Positions 61,876-64,000 of a stretch of 64,000 nt of DNA are shown here, piece by piece. The notes under the pieces were generated by a model. It did no database searches, was not told where the DNA came from, and saw only the letters and a list, made by a program, of their open reading frames with translations. Numbering within the stretch: position 1 is the first letter of the stretch; each line of letters opens with the position of its first letter. Origin of the DNA: Xiphias gladius (lineage: Eukaryota; Chordata; Actinopteri; Istiophoriformes; Xiphiidae); assembly GCF_016859285.1 (NCBI RefSeq), contig NC_053414.1, positions 27,906,005-27,970,004 of the forward strand, written 5' to 3'. The position numbers were made by a program, and so were the translations under genes.

Positions 61876-63893
61876 CATAATATTTTCATACTGTCACATC
61901 TTATAAACACATTTTAATCCATTTGTCCTGCTGCTCTTCTCCACAATGACATGTTAACTTTAGCCTTAAGTAGAGATCTTGAGTCTATCATTATTGTTAA
62001 TGTTCCACTCTTTTGATCACCTTTAAGCCCTCTGTGAGTATAATGTATGCCATAATAATAATATTACTAATAAGAAACAACACAAATAACCTAAGCCGAT
62101 ACAAACTGTAACATGGCTGGTGTCTTACAGTAAAGGTGGATAGTTAGCTGTACAGGGAGCAAGATGAAGTTTGTGTTTGTTTCAGTCAGTGGCCACTAGA
62201 GAGCGCCATAGTAACAGGAAAGAGGGGAAACCACATCACTGCTCACAACCAGACAATGTGTCGGTTATCGCTGGTCTTCAAGCGAACTATGCTCTTCTTC
62301 TGCTTTGAACGAGAGAGAGAGGACAGTTCAGAAAGAGTGTGTGTATTTGCAGAGCACATGCATGTGCAGGTTATCTTTAACAAGCCTGGGCAGCATACAG
62401 AGCACTTATGCCAGAGTCTGATACTTTTCATTTAAATAACTCAATGAAACAGAGAGATAAAGTCGTCCATAGGTAATTAGAAAAATGCCTGTGTGTGTGT
62501 GTGTTAGTGACAGAGTGAGAGGTTTTCCATGGTGTTTTATTCATGGCATGAGACAGCTTAGGCCTTGCACTGGACTGTTATCTGGTGGCCTCCTACTCTT
62601 CCACCAACACACTGGCTCCTGCTACCACATTCATCAACTTGACACCACATGTACACACACTTTTCTCGCTCTCTCTCCACACACTCCCGCCCCCTGTTCT
62701 CTCTTCACCCCTCCATATGTCTTCCCACTCCACATTTCTCCAGCTACATTTCTTCTAGTTATTCTCTGAGAGGGAGAGAGAGTGAATGATTCTTCTAGCT
62801 CATCCCCCACTCTTTGTGACACATCATTTGTTGTTCTGATTAGAGCCCACAACAGCGCCTCCGGAGTCTGTGCAAGGCTGATGGTGTGTGTCTGTAAGCG
62901 TTCGGCTACAGGAGGAAACTGGCTGTCATTAACTTGGACTTGTAACTGGCCGCTCAAAGGAGCAAGGAAGACAGTTGTGTGTGTCGGTTCATGAGGCCAC
63001 TGCTCCTGTGCAATAATTCAACTAGTTGAATTAAAGTTTTCACTAAAGAAATGATGTATGTTTGGCTCAGAAGATCACTCAGAAATGTCACTTCTGCTAA
63101 TTTTAAATTTATCGGTCGGTCGGTTGGTCCCCACCACTTTGGTCTTAACTAAAATATCCCAACAACAATGGGGTGGATAGGAAATTTTGTACAGACGTTG
63201 ATGTTTCTCGGAGGATGAAGCCCTCTGACTTTGGAGATCCCCTGGCTTTTCCTCTAGTGCCACCATGCAGTTGAAACTTTTGTTTTTTTTGTGAAATGTC
63301 CTGACAACTACTGGAGGAATTAGCACAAATGACACAAAAGGCCCCATTTGAGTTTTGCTTTTGAAAACTTAACATTTTAGCACTTTATCAAGTAAAAATA
63401 CAAAAGCTTGTCAGCGTTCGCCTCTAAAATGTGAACATGTGCTTGATTTTCATTAGAAATGTGATATTATGTGATTTTTTTTCGCCGGTCTGAAGGAATT
63501 CCTTGAAACCTGGTAATGTGTGATAGGCATTTGCCATTATTTTTCGACATTTCACACAATAAATGACTAATTGAAAGGAGCAGCAGATTTAGTGAAAAAG
63601 AAAATTGTTGTTTCTTACAGCCCTGCAGCTCTTCTCATTTGATTGGATTTGTGTAGGAAACAAGTGAGTTTCAATCTTCCAGGCTGCCGGTACGATCAAC
63701 AGTTGTTCTACTTTTTCACGCCAGTAATGAACACCTCAAGATCGTGTTCTCCAGAGATGTTAAATTGTGTGCTTGGGGATGGATTGCGGCAAACACCTCC
63801 AACTCCAGCCTCCCTCCTCCACCCTTTCACTCACCATCTTCCTCCTATCCTGTCCTTCATCCTCCCTCTTCCTCTCGTTTTTCTCTGTCCTAG
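61876..63893. other. Non-coding region right of the array
   Basis: Unique sequence with a pyrimidine-rich block near 62640-62720 and a dispersed repeat at 63109-63330. I see no supported exon, though the region could be an intron of the gene suggested by the exon at 63894. Confidence 0.5.
63109..63330 (+). repeat. Teleost dispersed repeat, copy 2
   Basis: Same family as 16000-16370: GGTCGGTCGGTTGGTCC, CCACCACTTTGGTC, AAAATATCCCAACAACAATG, GAAATTTTGTACAGACGTTG, ACTTTGGAGATCCCC, CTTTTCCTCTAGTGCCACCA. Here the left half is better kept; in copy 1 the right half is. Confidence 0.75.
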
Positions 63894-63935
63894 GTGGTGT
63901 CGCTACTGAACATGAGTAATGATGTTGTCATCTTT
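63894..63935 (+). CDS. Candidate 42-nt internal exon of an unidentified gene
   Basis: A strong pyrimidine-rich acceptor (TTTTTCTCTGTCCTAG) and a perfect donor (GTAAGT) bracket 42 bases that read, in phase 0, VVSLLNMSNDVVIF. The other frames are less protein-like. I do not recognise the protein. Neighbouring exons would lie to the right of the window or in the 2 kb to the left, where I could not find one. Confidence 0.4.
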
Positions 63936-64000
63936 GTAAGTCTCCATTTATCAATGTCAGATGGGAGAGCAGGAGTGGAGTGGATATGTGTGTGTGTGTG

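Overview
The window is nuclear DNA from a vertebrate, almost certainly a ray-finned (teleost, probably percomorph) fish. The evidence is GT-AG split genes, CpG-rich promoters, abundant (CA)n/(GT)n/(GA)n microsatellites, an intron-containing tRNA-Arg, dispersed repeats with the wording typical of teleost genomes, and fish-like versions of conserved vertebrate proteins.

Left and centre (about 6.9-46.1 kb) carry three genes in a row, all on the minus strand. naa15 (45,879 to 30,680; 20 coding exons, 864 residues) encodes the auxiliary, ribosome-anchoring subunit of the NatA N-terminal acetyltransferase. A rab33b-like gene (27,524 to 24,825; 3 coding exons, 242 residues) encodes a Golgi/autophagy Rab GTPase. 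mgarp (21,291 to at least 9,063) encodes a mitochondrial, single-membrane-span, Glu/Ala-rich protein. Its 3' half is unusual: several large phase 1-1 exons with competing stops and donors predict isoforms from 228 to about 534 residues. A tRNA-Arg(TCT) gene with an intron lies on the opposite strand inside an mgarp intron. The naa15-rab33b-mgarp linkage recalls human 4q31.1, but the order differs from the human order as I remember it.

The far left (1-5.7 kb) has no recognisable coding exon. A CpG-rich block at 5.33-5.66 kb with a possible minus-strand non-coding first exon may be the promoter of another gene that leaves the window on the left.

The right (48.2-61.9 kb) is a complex tandem array. 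Two nearly identical units of about 4.4 kb each carry a complete three-exon plus-strand gene for a Lys/Glu-rich coiled-coil protein that I do not recognise. The two copies differ by one G near the 3' end, so copy 1 ends at 255 residues and copy 2 runs on to 309 with a Pro/Leu-rich tail. Two further partial units follow, one broken by a 500-N assembly gap exactly where a third gene copy would begin. The array is laced with short decayed fragments resembling a Tc1-like transposase. The last 2 kb are mostly non-coding, with one strong 42-nt candidate exon of an unidentified plus-strand gene near the right edge.

All models come from reading splice sites and frames by eye. Protein names rest on recognised motifs and remembered family sequences; no search was run.
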